A stretch of 64,000 nucleotides of DNA from Epiperipatus broadwayi. Taxonomy: Eukaryota > Onychophora > Udeonychophora > Euonychophora > Peripatidae. The translations under genes and the position numbers were made by a program. The notes under the pieces were generated by a model. That model saw nothing but the letters and a program-made list of their open reading frames with translations. It was not told the origin of the DNA and did no database searches. Positions 48,974-60,794 of this stretch are shown here, piece after piece. The stretch covers positions 1,311,586 to 1,375,585 of the forward strand of contig JAQFVV010006272.1 of the NCBI GenBank assembly GCA_028023455.1. Direction: 5' to 3'. The stretch's first letter is position 1, and every line of letters starts with the position of its first letter.

Positions 48974-50480
48974 TTCAACATGTGCCATTAATGCATCCGT
49001 GACTTAAAGAGATATATAGCACAGACCAGAGACATCACTTGGATGGATGACGCAGTTGTTTGATAGATCTGAGAGATAAAGAAAAAGAGAATAAAAGCAA
49101 CTGGTTATTAAAAAAAGATCAGAACTATTAAAGTGAAAAGTATGCTGTTACTGTTTATTTCTTATCCAGATCCTAATTTTTATTTAGCAATGTGGGAAAA
49201 GTAGGCAACTGTTGCGCTTCTCTGGACTGTGGCTATGGAGATACGGAGCTTCCGATAAAAATGCAATAAACTCGAACTTAGACTGCCGTATGCATAGTTC
49301 TCCTAAATGTAAACGCTATTCAACATAGAACCTCAGACTCTCCCATCAAGTGTGCACACTTCCACTAGTCAAAGGTAAACGATACCCAAGATTAAGAGAC
49401 TGTCTTTTGAACTCTAAAGTGAAATTTTATTCTCTGCTGTACCTTTAATATTTCATATCTTCAATCCAACATAGTGTAATTTTCCACTAAACTCTAATAT
49501 CCATTTTGTAAATTGTGTTAAACTAATATTATATTTATAACTCTCGTTAAACCAATCTATTCTTATTCTTCTACTTGGGTATCTAAATTTTGTTTGTTAT
49601 TAGTTAGATATTATATTTCATGCCTGCCTGATTTCTGAGCTGATGTTTTCTTCCCATTTTTTATTAGCAAAAGAGTTGCCACTCTTTTGCGACTTTAGAT
49701 TCACGTAAAGCTGTATCTTTTAATAAATACTCAGCTCAGAAATTATAATTTTAATTCAATATGTATTATGAAGATGTGATCTTATAATTATTAATTTAGT
49801 GTATTAGCTACTTGGCGATCATTCATTTTAAAGTTAGTTTGTTAAGTCTTTAAATATATAGCAGTATTGTTTTATGAAAGAAGAGGGGGGCAGTAAACAG
49901 TAAATCATTTCCTTAGTCATGTAGGGATTGGAGGTAGATTTTATATTTTATAAGCATAGAGTAGATAAATGTGTTTGCATTATATGTGTGAACTGTGCTT
50001 GTTTATCGATGCCTTAAATTTAAACTGCAGAAACAAAATAGAGATACTTTAAATGTTTTAGTTCCCATAATCAAAGGGCATACGAAATGACTCCAATGGT
50101 AACTAACCTTGTCAAGCGGTCAGGGATGGAAAGGCTATGACCTCATACTGATGCTGCATTCGTGACCACTCCTAAGGGCTCCGAACCGATGTTTGACCGT
50201 CCCTCTCACCTCCAACGTTTCTCAGTAGTCATCCTCTTAGAAAGCTGAATCTCTTTATAGCTCAGCAGCATCCAAACTATCGCAGGTCGCTTTAATAATG
50301 ATTATGAATGTCTATGCTCGATCTATTTCCACTCCTTCACATCTGCTAATCTATTAATAATTTGTTAGCACATATTAATATTAAGAAAGTAAGGAATGAT
50401 TGCCAGGTTGACAGATGCACTCATCATTATGACTTCGTAGCGTAATCTCGCAACATTCGCAACTTAAATGTGAGGCATGA
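48974..50480. other. Relatively G+C-rich stretch, unassigned
   Basis: 49190-49380 and 50090-50480 stand out in base composition, but all frames are short and I recognise no protein or RNA. A perfect 10-bp hairpin (GCAAAAGAGT-TGCC-ACTCTTTTGC) lies at 49667-49690, nested between inverted 13-mers at 49631-49643 and 49731-49743. It could be an untranslated exon or an old LTR. Confidence 0.45.
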
Positions 50481-52447
50481 GATATGATTGAATATGATAC
50501 CCTGGTAGCGCAATAAATTACATGTATATTAATTAATCATTATTAAATATTTATATATATCCATTTCTATGTTTGCGTGTCTTCTTGATTTAATAATAAA
50601 ATTTGATGTCTCATTTCATTATCAAACTAGTATTAAGTATATAGCAGTGGCCCTTAATATTAAATAATTTAATTAGAGTCTCTTGTTTACCTGCCCACTG
50701 GGCCTAAAAAATATTTTCTATATTATGGTATACGCATTGTCACATGGGTTTTGTTGTGAAATGAAATGAATATGTTCAAACACAGTACAGTAGGACCTGA
50801 ACCCATCTATTGTGCTGCTCTTCAAACATGGTGGTGGAATTTTGAAACATGTTAACAAAGCATACGAGTTCTTATCATTACACTAAGTACAATTCCTTAA
50901 AGTTGATAGGAAAAAGTATCCACATGAGAATTTTAGTCATTTATACTGAAAAAATAAAGATGAACAATTGTTAGTTACCAATAAAACAAAATAACACACA
51001 TTGTCCTGTAGTAGTGTATGTGATTGATATGGAAAAGTATTGAAAATCTTGTTCCATTCCATACCATAGTGCTGATGATTAACGTTAAGTCACCATGGTG
51101 GGAATGCTGACCTAAACTTTATTTCAAATAAAAAATATTTTGTCTAATTTAATAATTTACCCCCTTCATTTTGTTGCTTTCAATCATAGTGTACTCTTCT
51201 AAGTTATAGATACATTTAAGCTTCCACATACATAATCAAAATGAACATTAATTCAACTTGGCTACTGTCCATGAGTTTGGCAATAATGTATCTTATGGAT
51301 AAAGTCTGATATCTCTTCAGATCATCCTCTTTAAGTCATTCGTCACCTGTTAGAATTCCTGGGCAACAAGCTTTAAATGATGTTTCCATTATCTGCAATT
51401 GCTTTCCTTCTGGATCCATTTAGATAATTAGTGTAAGATATTTGATGTTTCTTTAGGCATTATATAGGCAAATATATTAAATGATCATGCTTCTATGGTA
51501 GGACTATAGCATTCCAGTCCTCCAGCAATATTAATTTAGCTAGAATACATTTCACAGCAGTTCATAACAGATTTACTTTTTCTGGCATTTAATGGTTTAT
51601 GTAAAAAAAAAGTTGAAGTAACATCATTTATATATATGCTGACAATGTTTTACATCTTTTTACTCAATGTTCAAATAATAGCACAATTTTTTATTTTTAA
51701 ATTTCAATTTAAAATCAGTTCAGTTCTTTTGCAAGATTGTACAAATTCATTAAACTTTTCTCTATTTAAATGTCGGTTATAGTTTCTTACAATTTTGTGT
51801 TATAAAAATTATACAGATAATCTGGAATGTTCGACCAAGTCGTCCATCTTCTTTTGGGTTCAAACATTCAGTTTTTACAAATTGGCTTTGTACAGTTATT
51901 GTACCATTTAAGAAATAATAAAAAACTATGGAAATGAACTGAATTTGCTTTTATACCCCACTTAGTTTCCAGTATTTACTATATTAGCATTTCCATTTCC
52001 TTTTCCATATGTTGCACGTATTATATTGATTGTAAGTAAAAAAAAAAATGCAATAGAATTCTACTTTTACTTTCCATACTTGGTTGCCTAGAGATTGGCT
52101 TGACACTAAATCATTACTATATTTACTATGTTTAAGTCTTTATTCATGACATTCGACACATTGACAAATAACTCATTGGTGGAAATATATGTATATGAAG
52201 GATTTCTTTAACTGGTTTTTCATTTCTCATTAAACAAGAGAAATTAATCTATTGTAACATTCATTTAATTTCGTACTTAATAAAGCAAACATTTGTCACA
52301 TATCTATATATATATATATATGTATGTTTACACACAAAAAATGATAGTGCATATTCAACAACCTATTAGTTAAGTTTATGTTTCAAATGGGATTGATTTG
52401 AAGATGTGGATAAATAAAGGCTGGTCTCAATAGAATTGTAAGCTACT

Positions 52448-52450
<3 letters not shown>
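50481..52450. other. 2-kb spacer, no gene recognised
   Basis: A minus-strand reading from 51419 to about 51205 starts MDPEGKQLQIMETSFKAC and holds two stops. It resembles no family I know. (AT) runs occur near 52310 and 52451-52519. Confidence 0.5.
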
Positions 52451-52520
<70 letters not shown>

Positions 52521-52521
<1 letters not shown>

Positions 52522-54428
52522 GGTCAGGATTAATGGAGTCTTACATATCTACCATACAGGACACCATCAGGCTATTCAAATCTGAAAAATTTATATAGTA
52601 GGCAGATACTTAAGATACAATTTGATTTTATTACAGACTGTTAGCCCCAATAACTAGCTCGCAGAGCAGCAGAGATAATGTATACTTTATTTTTAAAGAA
52701 AGAAAGATAATAAAAAATAAGAATAAGCCACTGCCAGATTAACAATACACAAAAACATTTATTTTGCACATATATAAAATTTAGAATGATTTATTTTAGT
52801 ATGTTTACTTTAGAATTTAATTTACATTTTAAGTTTTGATTTTAGAAGTTCGCACAGATGAATTTATTAATATTTTATTAAAGTGTCGAGTATGGATAGA
52901 CTACACAGATTGTACTCAAAAAGAAAATATTCTATATCCCTTATTTAATCCTAGGCCAAAACTTTGCAGTCAAACAAATGTCACTCTATCTGATATATTG
53001 ATGTATTCAATGCAGCATGAATACAACAGCACAATAACATACTGTCAGGAATGCACATCTGAACAGCATGGTTATAGAGAAGCAATTGTCTCTCATCCAG
53101 TACAGAAATGTTACAACTGTCTGGCAAGAACAATAAAAAAGAAAACTCCAGAGAAATGGATTGTGGTCCTTTTTGCCATCTTACTATCCCATTCCATAAC
53201 TAAAGAGATGATTTAAGGAGCAGGAAATATGTCTGCTTCCGATGGTCAGTAAGAAATGAGACTTATTTTGCCAAGTGCAGCATATCATGTGATCCTGCAC
53301 GTAGCGGATCTTCATGCTACATTTACTAATTACACTAATACATCCAATCAATTGACCCAATTTAACTGCGAAACAAATAACCTAAGATTTAACCTCCCTT
53401 AAATTAACATAACTTTACGAATCTATGCGGCCATTCACACCCACTTAAATTTAACATGATTTAATTAAAAGTTTAGCTTAGAAAAAAATCATAATAAACA
53501 CTTAAAAAAACAAAAAAAATAAATTAATGGAAATGATTTTAAAAAAAATACATTCAATAAAAATTATTAATAAATGATTTGGTTTGGTCAGATAGGAGTT
53601 TTCTACTTAAATACTGGGAAAGTTTTAGAATTAAAGTTCATTAGTTAGAGTTCTTGCTGTTTTAAAAAGTCTGAACTTTCTACTTGCTTGTACTTTGGAA
53701 GGTGTTAATTCCCATGATGCCCTGAGATCAGTATGCAGTTAGCCATTAGTCCTTTACTGTAGCTGGTATAGTTCTTTGCTGGATTTTATTGCAAGGCCTG
53801 ATGTCCCAGGGTCCGTAATATGGAAAAATGATATTCCATTTCTTTTATTAGAACAACTGAAGGGATTGAAAATGCATCTTTTCAACCCCTTCTCCTCCAA
53901 CTCTCCCGGACTTAACACATATAGCACACTGTTAATTTATTTTTAATCTTTTCCTTTTTATATTAAAATCATGGATTAACTGGACATGACATCATGATGA
54001 TGATGATCCTTGCGCTGAGGTCCATTTCCTGAGGGATTTTTTATTAGCTGTTCTGTTGCTATTGTTTTTCTCCTATCTGACCTTTAATTATAAATTTTGA
54101 GATGCCCAAAGGCTAGTTTACTTTGACTAATTAAAAATAATCATTTCCATTTTCAGTCTTTTTACACAATAGAAAAAATTAAATTTTATACATTCTTAAA
54201 GATTTATCTTTAAATCAGGTTTTTTTTCTGAAAATTTAGGTCTAAAATACTTTTTCTTTTTTTAATAGTTTTTTTTTTAATAATTTAACATCTGTGTGAT
54301 TTTGTATGTATACGAGTTTAGATCACTTTTAATTTTCAATCTTAAATTCTTAAAAAAGAAGTTTTTATTTGCAAACATTTTATTTTAATTTTACCTATTA
54401 TAATAATGTAACAGCATGTGTGCCTATT

Positions 54429-54431
<3 letters not shown>
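52521..54431 (+). mobile_element. Dispersed ~2.1-kb repeat, copy 3 (solo-LTR-like)
   Basis: Starts TGGTCAGG and ends CTATTACA, flanked by (AT)n on both sides. It aligns with copy 2 from end to end, with small insertions and deletions, and is more diverged than copies 1 and 2 are from each other. The 126-codon frame 52836-53216 is specific to this copy, so it is unlikely to be a gene. Confidence 0.78.

Positions 54432-54485
<54 letters not shown>
54432..54485. repeat. (AT)n microsatellite
   Basis: About 54 bp of AT repeats joining the 2.1-kb repeat to foldback family A. Confidence 0.95.
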
Positions 54486-54488
<3 letters not shown>

Positions 54489-54596
54489 ATAAAGAGCAAA
54501 TAATTCTAAACAAGCTTATTTTATTTTTATTTATTTATTTATTCCTTTATGATAAATGCTATAACAGAAATCATTCAAATATCTATGATTGTTTCA

Positions 54597-54638
54597 ATCC
54601 CCAGACTGTTTTGAAGCTATGGCTCCACTATGACATCA
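54597..54638 (-). ncRNA. Hammerhead-like motif A3 (core lost)
   Basis: On the minus strand: GAGC-CATA-GCTT stem II intact, then CAAAAC, A, GTC, TGGGGAT, but CTGANGA is replaced by CATAGTG. Kept as a family marker only. Confidence 0.35.
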
Positions 54639-55014
54639 GATTCAAAAATACCAACTCTAACAAAGCATTTATTTAATACTTAACTATTAAAAAGAAGATC
54701 CAAAACTTTTAGACATCCAATGTCTTTAAATTTAGCTCTCCAACTCAAATAGCAATATGGGCTTGAACTAAATTCAGATACTCCATATATTAATAGCCTT
54801 AGCAATATAATATATAGCCAAAGCTTCAATAGCCAAAATTATAATAGTAACAAAAACAAGTGATAAATCATATGACCTATAATGCTTGTAATTATCAATA
54901 TGTAGTAACAAAAAATATTTCTAAACAAGTTTATTTTATTTTATGATAAATACTATAAGAGAAACCATTCAAATCTTTATCTATGATTGTCCCCATCCCC
55001 AGATCAGTTTCCAG

Positions 55015-55036
55015 CTCCTCACTGAAGAGAGCCATA
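55015..55036 (+). ncRNA. Hammerhead-like motif A4 (5' half)
   Basis: CTCCTCA, CTGAAGA and GAGC-CATAG are intact, after which the sequence switches to the inverted arm. Just upstream, the minus strand shows the matching 3' half (GAAAC...TGGGGAT), so the palindrome centre lies inside the motif. Confidence 0.45.
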
Positions 55037-55190
55037 GAGAAAGATTTGAATGCTTTCTCTTATAGCATTTATCATAAAATAAATAAATAATAAGCTTGTT
55101 TAGAAATATTTGCTCTTTATTTCATATTGGGAATTACAAGCTATATAGGTAATGTGATTTATCACTTAATTTTATTACTATTATGTATAT

Positions 55191-56079
55191 ATATAGTGCC
55201 CTTTCTACTAGGTCCAGATAAGTCTAATGAGTCAATTTTTAAAAAATTTTAAATTAAGGATACATTTTAAATGGTATAACTGCTGTATAATGTTGGTAAT
55301 ATTTTAAAAAAAACTTTGCTAAAGTAAAGTGAGAGTAGTAAATACATAAAAAACTATATTAATATATTAAAGTAATAAAATAAAGTTAAATATTATGATT
55401 TTTGTATGGTTGAAAAAACTGGCCATAGTAAAAATAATATATTAAAAGTCTTCTTAAACAAGTACTAAAAGTTAATTCTAAAATAATGACTTAAAATTAA
55501 ATAAACAAATGTATTTTAAAACAAATAATTATATTTAATATTTGTGTTATAAATTATGTATTTAAAATAAAATATTTTGTAATGGACAAATGTGTTTAAT
55601 TTAATAGTATCAAAATTATTATTCCAAATTCTATTATTATATTGCTATTTTTAATATATTTTTATAATTAGATATTTATTTCTGTTTTCAGACAGTAATT
55701 AAAAAAATTGTTACATTTTGTCTGGTTAAGTCGTGTGACCAATGAATACACATACTTTTGTGCTTACAAGTTTTTTAAACATAGTTTCAAAATTACTTTA
55801 AAATTGTTCTAGAAATTGAAAACATTTGTTTATTATAAGATAAAAATAAATGTTATAAAAAATTTTAATTTGGTAGTTTTAAAATGTGTAGTAAGTAAAG
55901 TAAAGATTTTTGAAAAATAGATACATTGAAAATAAATATTGGATAAATTACTAAAGTATTATTTTAAAAATGTTGTTTAGTTTGTTTAAATAAAAGTGTA
56001 AAACTAATTTAAAATTAAATAATATATTTAATGTGTCATGATTTTATTTTAAAAATTAATTATATAAGATAGTAGGTAG
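55191..56079. other. A+T-rich spacer, nothing recognised
   Basis: Rich in TTAAAAT words. No frame or motif was seen. Confidence 0.55.
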
Positions 56080-58898
56080 CAACTCCAAAATTATCTTTAG
56101 GAGAAAGTCAAAATATTTTGGTTCAAGTGACCATAGTTTGAATTTGTAACATAATTGTTTATTATTTTAATATGAAGTGCAGTTTGTACATCATCTTGAC
56201 TTGGAGGTAGAAGTTGATAAACTTCCCAATATTTATATTTGGCTTGTGATGGTTTAAAGTTAAGAATGTGGATTATTAATAATGGTGTAAGTGTGTTCAG
56301 ATTATCCCTGGAGAGAAGGTGGTCTATCTGTAGGGGTAATCTTGGCAGAAAATTCTAAATATGGGAATTTTTGTGCACATGTAGATATTATGTTCAATGT
56401 TTTTTGTATCCTGAAGACATGTATTGAGTGAAGGCCAAGGTCATTTTGTGAACGGGATTTGCTTAGATGTTTTACTGATATTGAGATAATCTTTTTTTCC
56501 CCAAAATAATTTCCTACATAAGGAGTCTATCTTATTTGTAAATGCCTTGGTATAAATGATTGTTGGAGTAAAATAAGATATTTTTGTAATCACTAGCATG
56601 TTAAGCAAAGCCATTTTTGTATATAGAGAGAAGTAGGCTTTGGAGAATGAAATGACAGTCTTTTCCACTTTCTCTATTAAATTTTTCTGTATGAGCAATT
56701 TCATAGGTAAATGACGTAAATAAAAGTTGAACCCAAGAAACGCGCTTGGTCTACCTTTGAAAACTTTAGTAATGCTATTACCAGTGAATATCTGCCATGC
56801 ACACGATTTCTCCATATTAAATGTTAGCTTATATTCTTTTGTAAAATTGTTAAGTATCTTAAGAACTTTGGGAATTTGCTTTTGGGATGATAGAAATACT
56901 GCTATATCATCCATATATGTGATGCATGAAATGTTGTCATTGATGATAGGCACATAAACTCCTGAAAATTCATTTTCTATTATTTTTATAAGAGGGTTGA
57001 TATAGGCTGTGAACAATAAGGCACTGAGAGGTGAGCCCTGAGGAATAGACTGATCCGGCACTATTGGCAATGAAGTTTTCCCATTTAGGGAAACAAAAAT
57101 CTCATGATTTAAAAGTAAATTAGCAAGCAAGTTTAGATAGGCGTTGGGGACTGAGTATTTTTGCGGAGTTTTAAGAAGAGTACTGATGGAAATCATGTCA
57201 AAAGTGGCTTCAATATCTAGTTGAATAACAATTGGACTGTATTTTTTATTATCTCTAACTGTTTCTATAGCTGACTTGAATAGAAAGGCTGCCTGCCCTG
57301 TTGAAGATTCTTTTTTGGCAAATTGCATTTTTGATAGGTTTGGCAAAATGAATGGCTCTATTTTATCTTTTATTGCTGATTCTATTATCTTTATGCCAAG
57401 GGAGCAAATTGAAATTGGACGTAGGTTAGTGGTGTTTGAGATTAATTGTTTCTTTTTCAGGAATGGCACAAGCATAATTTGATTTAAGCCCTGTATTTTA
57501 TAGATATCTTTAGTGAGGTAGGAGACTAGGTTAAGCATATATTGTGCTGTGATTTTATCAATATGTTTGTATACAAACTTGGGAATTCTATCTATGCCAG
57601 GGTGACATGAATCTGGCATGGCTTCTATTTTTTGAATGTAATCTTTTAAAAAAATTTTAAATTCATTTTCTGATCTATTTTGTGAAAAGGTCATTAGACT
57701 TGGTGAGGAGACCCTCTGGAATTTTTCTCTATACAATATGTAAAGCCGCTCCAGCATAAAATCTCCATAGACAATTTCAGTTTGAACTTTAATAGCTGTT
57801 GGGACTCGCACCTGGGAGGGGTGACCTAGCGCCCAACTAATGAAGTTTCTGCTATACATGTGTGGATTATTAAAATATAACCTTTTCTTTTTAATGGAGA
57901 TATATTCTTTAAGCTGGTTTGTTAACTCTTGATATATTTCCTTTAAAGCTATTAGACAGGGACGATCGAGATTTGATTGAGAAGTGCCAATAATTTTTTT
58001 ATAGGTATCATCCATAAGCTTTAGTAGTTTTTTTGGAGGTGTTGTTGTCCTGGTAAGATGATCAATGTTAAATGAAATCAGATTAGTAAAAACACACCAT
58101 GCTTGAACTGGATACATTGTAATATTCTTCAACTTGTGAAGATATATGTATACTTCTGAAAAAAAGATATTCTGGTGTGCGTGATGGTAGTAGCACTCTG
58201 ATGGTTCTTTCTGTATTAATTGTTGTTCTATTATCAAAATTAATTTCCAATGACACTAAAACAGCTGCATGATCAGAGAGGAGGGAATTCTTTAATTGAA
58301 TGCTTATCATGTTATATAATGGTGAATAGAAAACCAGATCTATAAGTGATAAATGTCTACCATTGTTAAATCACACGGCCTTCTCTGGCAGAAAGCCTCT
58401 TCCACTCATCATTGGAAAAGACAGCCGATGTAACCAATTGCTGGTGAAGGTCTGATATGTCATGTTGAAATCTCCCAAAATAATTGTCGGATACATAGCA
58501 TTTGTAAACCTGGGGTTAAGTCTTTGTATAATTCTGTTTATAATAGTGGGACCTGGGGAAATATAAACAATTGCTATGTAAAAGGTGATGACATTATGAG
58601 TAAATGTAATTATTAGCAAGTGCGCATCAATGTGTAGAATTTTGAAAGAACTAAATAAGCAGGCTTTATCAATGATAATGCCTGTACCTGCTGATGGAGG
58701 GTCAGATGTGTTTGAGAAGGTTGTATAGCCCTTGGAATTTAGCTTATCTTTAGGGTTGATTAGTGAGCCACTGTAGATTTTTGTTTCAATAATGCCCATG
58801 ATCTGCGGTTTAACAATGTTGTACTATTTAGCAAGGAGGTCAATTTTTTGTGGGAAGTTTAACCTTCTAACATTAAAAACTCCTATTTTAATATCCAT
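56080..58898 (-). pseudogene. ORF2: APE endonuclease plus reverse transcriptase, broken
   Basis: The start is the ATG at 58898 (MDIKIGVFNVRRLNFPQKID), with a stop shortly after; 58799-58371 follows in the same reading (MGIIETKIYSG, like the QETK box, and ILGDFNM, the endonuclease GDFN motif). 58310-58083 has SDHAAVLVSLEI, the catalytic SDH box. The 598-codon frame 58237-56441 is the RT: LRPISI (residues 272-277), QLDIEATFD (339-347), IPQGSPLSALLF (398-409), YMDDIAVF (441-448) and FLGFNFYL. Both aspartates of YMDD are kept. The reading then goes on, broken, to HSIHVF, PTDRPP and SLEPKYFDFLLK. Confidence 0.9.
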
Positions 58899-59028
58899 TA
58901 TTTGTATGTATGTGCACGTATATATCAGAATCTAAGCCTAGAATAGGAAAGTTTTATTCTAAGATAAAGTTAAATATTTTAATAAAGGAAGCTGTAGTAT
59001 ATTTAGTGGATCAATAAATATGCATTGT

Positions 59029-60542
59029 TCAATTATTGTCTGTAGATTTGAGAGAAATATCATTAGATCTCGTTTTCCTGTCTGTGAAGGTATTTTCAAG
59101 TGAAACTTTATTTAGGTTTGTAATACTATCAGTTTCCTCTTCCATTGGACTATTTTCTGATGAGTGTGTGGCAATTAGAGAGGCATTGTAACTTTGTGTG
59201 ATGTTAGCTTTTTTTTCTAGAGACTGGAGGAGGGGAATCATTATCACTACTTTCACTTTCTAGAGCTTTGAGTTTCGTCGATTATTAGATTTTTTTTAAT
59301 TGGCCGACCCAGTTTTCTAGTGACTTGTGAAGTTTCTGAAACCTGTTGGGATGGAAGAACTGTGAGCGATTCCATTATTTCGAGAGATGTTTTATTAAGA
59401 GGGGGTGAGATTCCGGATTAGGAGAGGAAACTTCAATGCTATTGAGCCCTGTAGTATGTAGAATCACCTTTCCACTATTGCTAATGTCAATGTCATTTTT
59501 CCCCTCAATATTATGGTCTGTTGAAGGCACGTCTTCATCTGCAGTCACATCTTGATTACTATGAAAATCTACTTTTGGGCATTGATGTAAGGGGGTTGCG
59601 CTCATATTACAATTGTTATAATATAAAGCCGGACAGTTACTAATAAGATGACTGCATTCTTTACAATGAAAGCATTGCAGTTTTAGACTGTTTATAACAA
59701 GAAATAATATCGCTTCTTCATCTGCAACTTGTATTGGAATATTTTCGCGATGAATGTTCTCTTCCAATTTTACTTTAAATCTATAATTATTACTAAATAT
59801 TGGGTACTTTAAATCTATAATTGTTACTAAATATTGGGATGGGTGTATTTTTAATCTGTAAAGGCTGAAAATCTATCACCTTCCCGAATGGTTTCATAAG
59901 TTTAATGAAATCTGTTTCTGAGTAACCTAGGTATGTTTTTTTAATTAAGCCAGTAATAAAGTTTTCTCTGTTGGGATTGACTACAATTAATGTGTATTGC
60001 CCCAGAGTTTTCATTTCTTATTGGAACAATTCTTTGCTTTCTTCGTTTACAAATTCAATAGCCAAATAACGCGGATTCGGATGATCTCCCACATGAACTA
60101 TCAAATTCCATAGTTTTTTATTATTTATGTCTTCGAATAGAAGCTACTTAGGGAATCTATAAAGCGAACAGTTTCTAACTATAATTGCTATGACAATGGA
60201 CCGTTCAGTGAAAAAACGTTTAAACAAGTTGGAGAGATCCCTAGGGATGGTTTGATTAAAAACTTCACACATTTTTTTAAGGCTATCATTAGACCAAACC
60301 TCTTTTATTGTGTTAACATAGGTTTCAGTAGTTTTTGTGGTAAGATCTAGTTTCATTGGATCTCCTGCTGTAGAATGGTGAAATCTAGGCGCTAGCTGCA
60401 TTTTCCTTGAGAAAAAAAATCGCGGATTATTTTCACTTTTTTTTATAACCATTGATGGTGATTTTGCAACTTGTGCATAGAAACTTTTAAATGTGTCTGA
60501 GTTGGCGGACATCATGGCTGGATGTTGGACATCTAAGTCCAT
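59029..60542 (-). pseudogene. ORF1 (Gag-like, zinc knuckle), broken
   Basis: The start is taken at 60542 (MDLDVQHPAMMSANSDTF), the first ATG of the frame after the leader. The first piece (to 60144) has FKSFYAQVAKSPS. 60014-59793 contains KLMKPFGKVIDFQPLQIKN, like the central domain of Tx1-type ORF1 proteins (xLxPFGxVxxF). 59767-59375 carries CFHCKECSHLISNC, a CX2CX4HX4C zinc knuckle at residues 32-45 of that piece, with a second partial Cys/His cluster after it. 59256-59029 is a Ser/Thr/Lys-rich tail. ORF1 proteins of this type bind the element's own RNA. At least three frame breaks separate the pieces. Confidence 0.72.
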
Positions 60543-60681
60543 TATGTAATCAATCTGAGTTGCTTTTTTATATTTCTCTTCTTTTTTTTAAATTAATCTA
60601 TTAGTTTTCTATTTTATAATTATTAGATATAAAACTCTTACCTACAATCGGTATATTTTATGATATTCTAGTAAATTGAAC

Positions 60682-60715
60682 CCTCCTCCTCCTCCTCCTC
60701 CTCCTCCTCCTCCTC

Positions 60716-60794
<79 letters not shown>
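60682..60794. repeat. (CTC)n/(CTA)n block, likely 3' tail of element 2
   Basis: About 12 CTC and 26 CTA triplets. Read on the minus strand, the (TAG)n run follows directly after the 3' region of element 2 and is in turn followed by (GAG)n and element 1. The Pro/Thr frame on the plus strand is an artefact. Confidence 0.85.

Larger units (their letters stand above)
54486..55190 (+). mobile_element. Foldback family A, copy 2
   Basis: The same ~700-bp arrangement as 4191-4893 but in opposite orientation: AAAGAGCAAATAATTCTAAA arm, centre with CATCAGATTCAAAAATACCA, then GTGATAAATCA and a second arm that folds back at about 54930-55090. Hammerhead-like remains occur at 54597-54638 (minus, core lost) and 55015-55036 (plus, 5' half only). 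Confidence 0.8.
56080..60660 (-). mobile_element. L1/Tx1-like non-LTR retrotransposon, element 1
   Basis: The minus strand has a 5' leader (about 60660-60543), ORF1 with a zinc knuckle, and ORF2 with APE endonuclease and reverse transcriptase. Similarity to element 2 can be followed to about 56080 (SLEPKYFDFLLK), where it stops, so the 3' end is lost. Both ORFs are broken. The clade is inferred from ORF1 type and the C-terminal layout. Confidence 0.87.

Noticed and set aside
48974-49326. A hAT element flanked by TTCAACAT
   Set aside because: The 8-bp repeat is there, but the supposed ends show no inverted repeat or CAG start, so chance is likely.
52836-53216. 126-codon frame in 2.1-kb repeat copy 3
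   Set aside because: Not preserved in copies 1 and 2; no domain.
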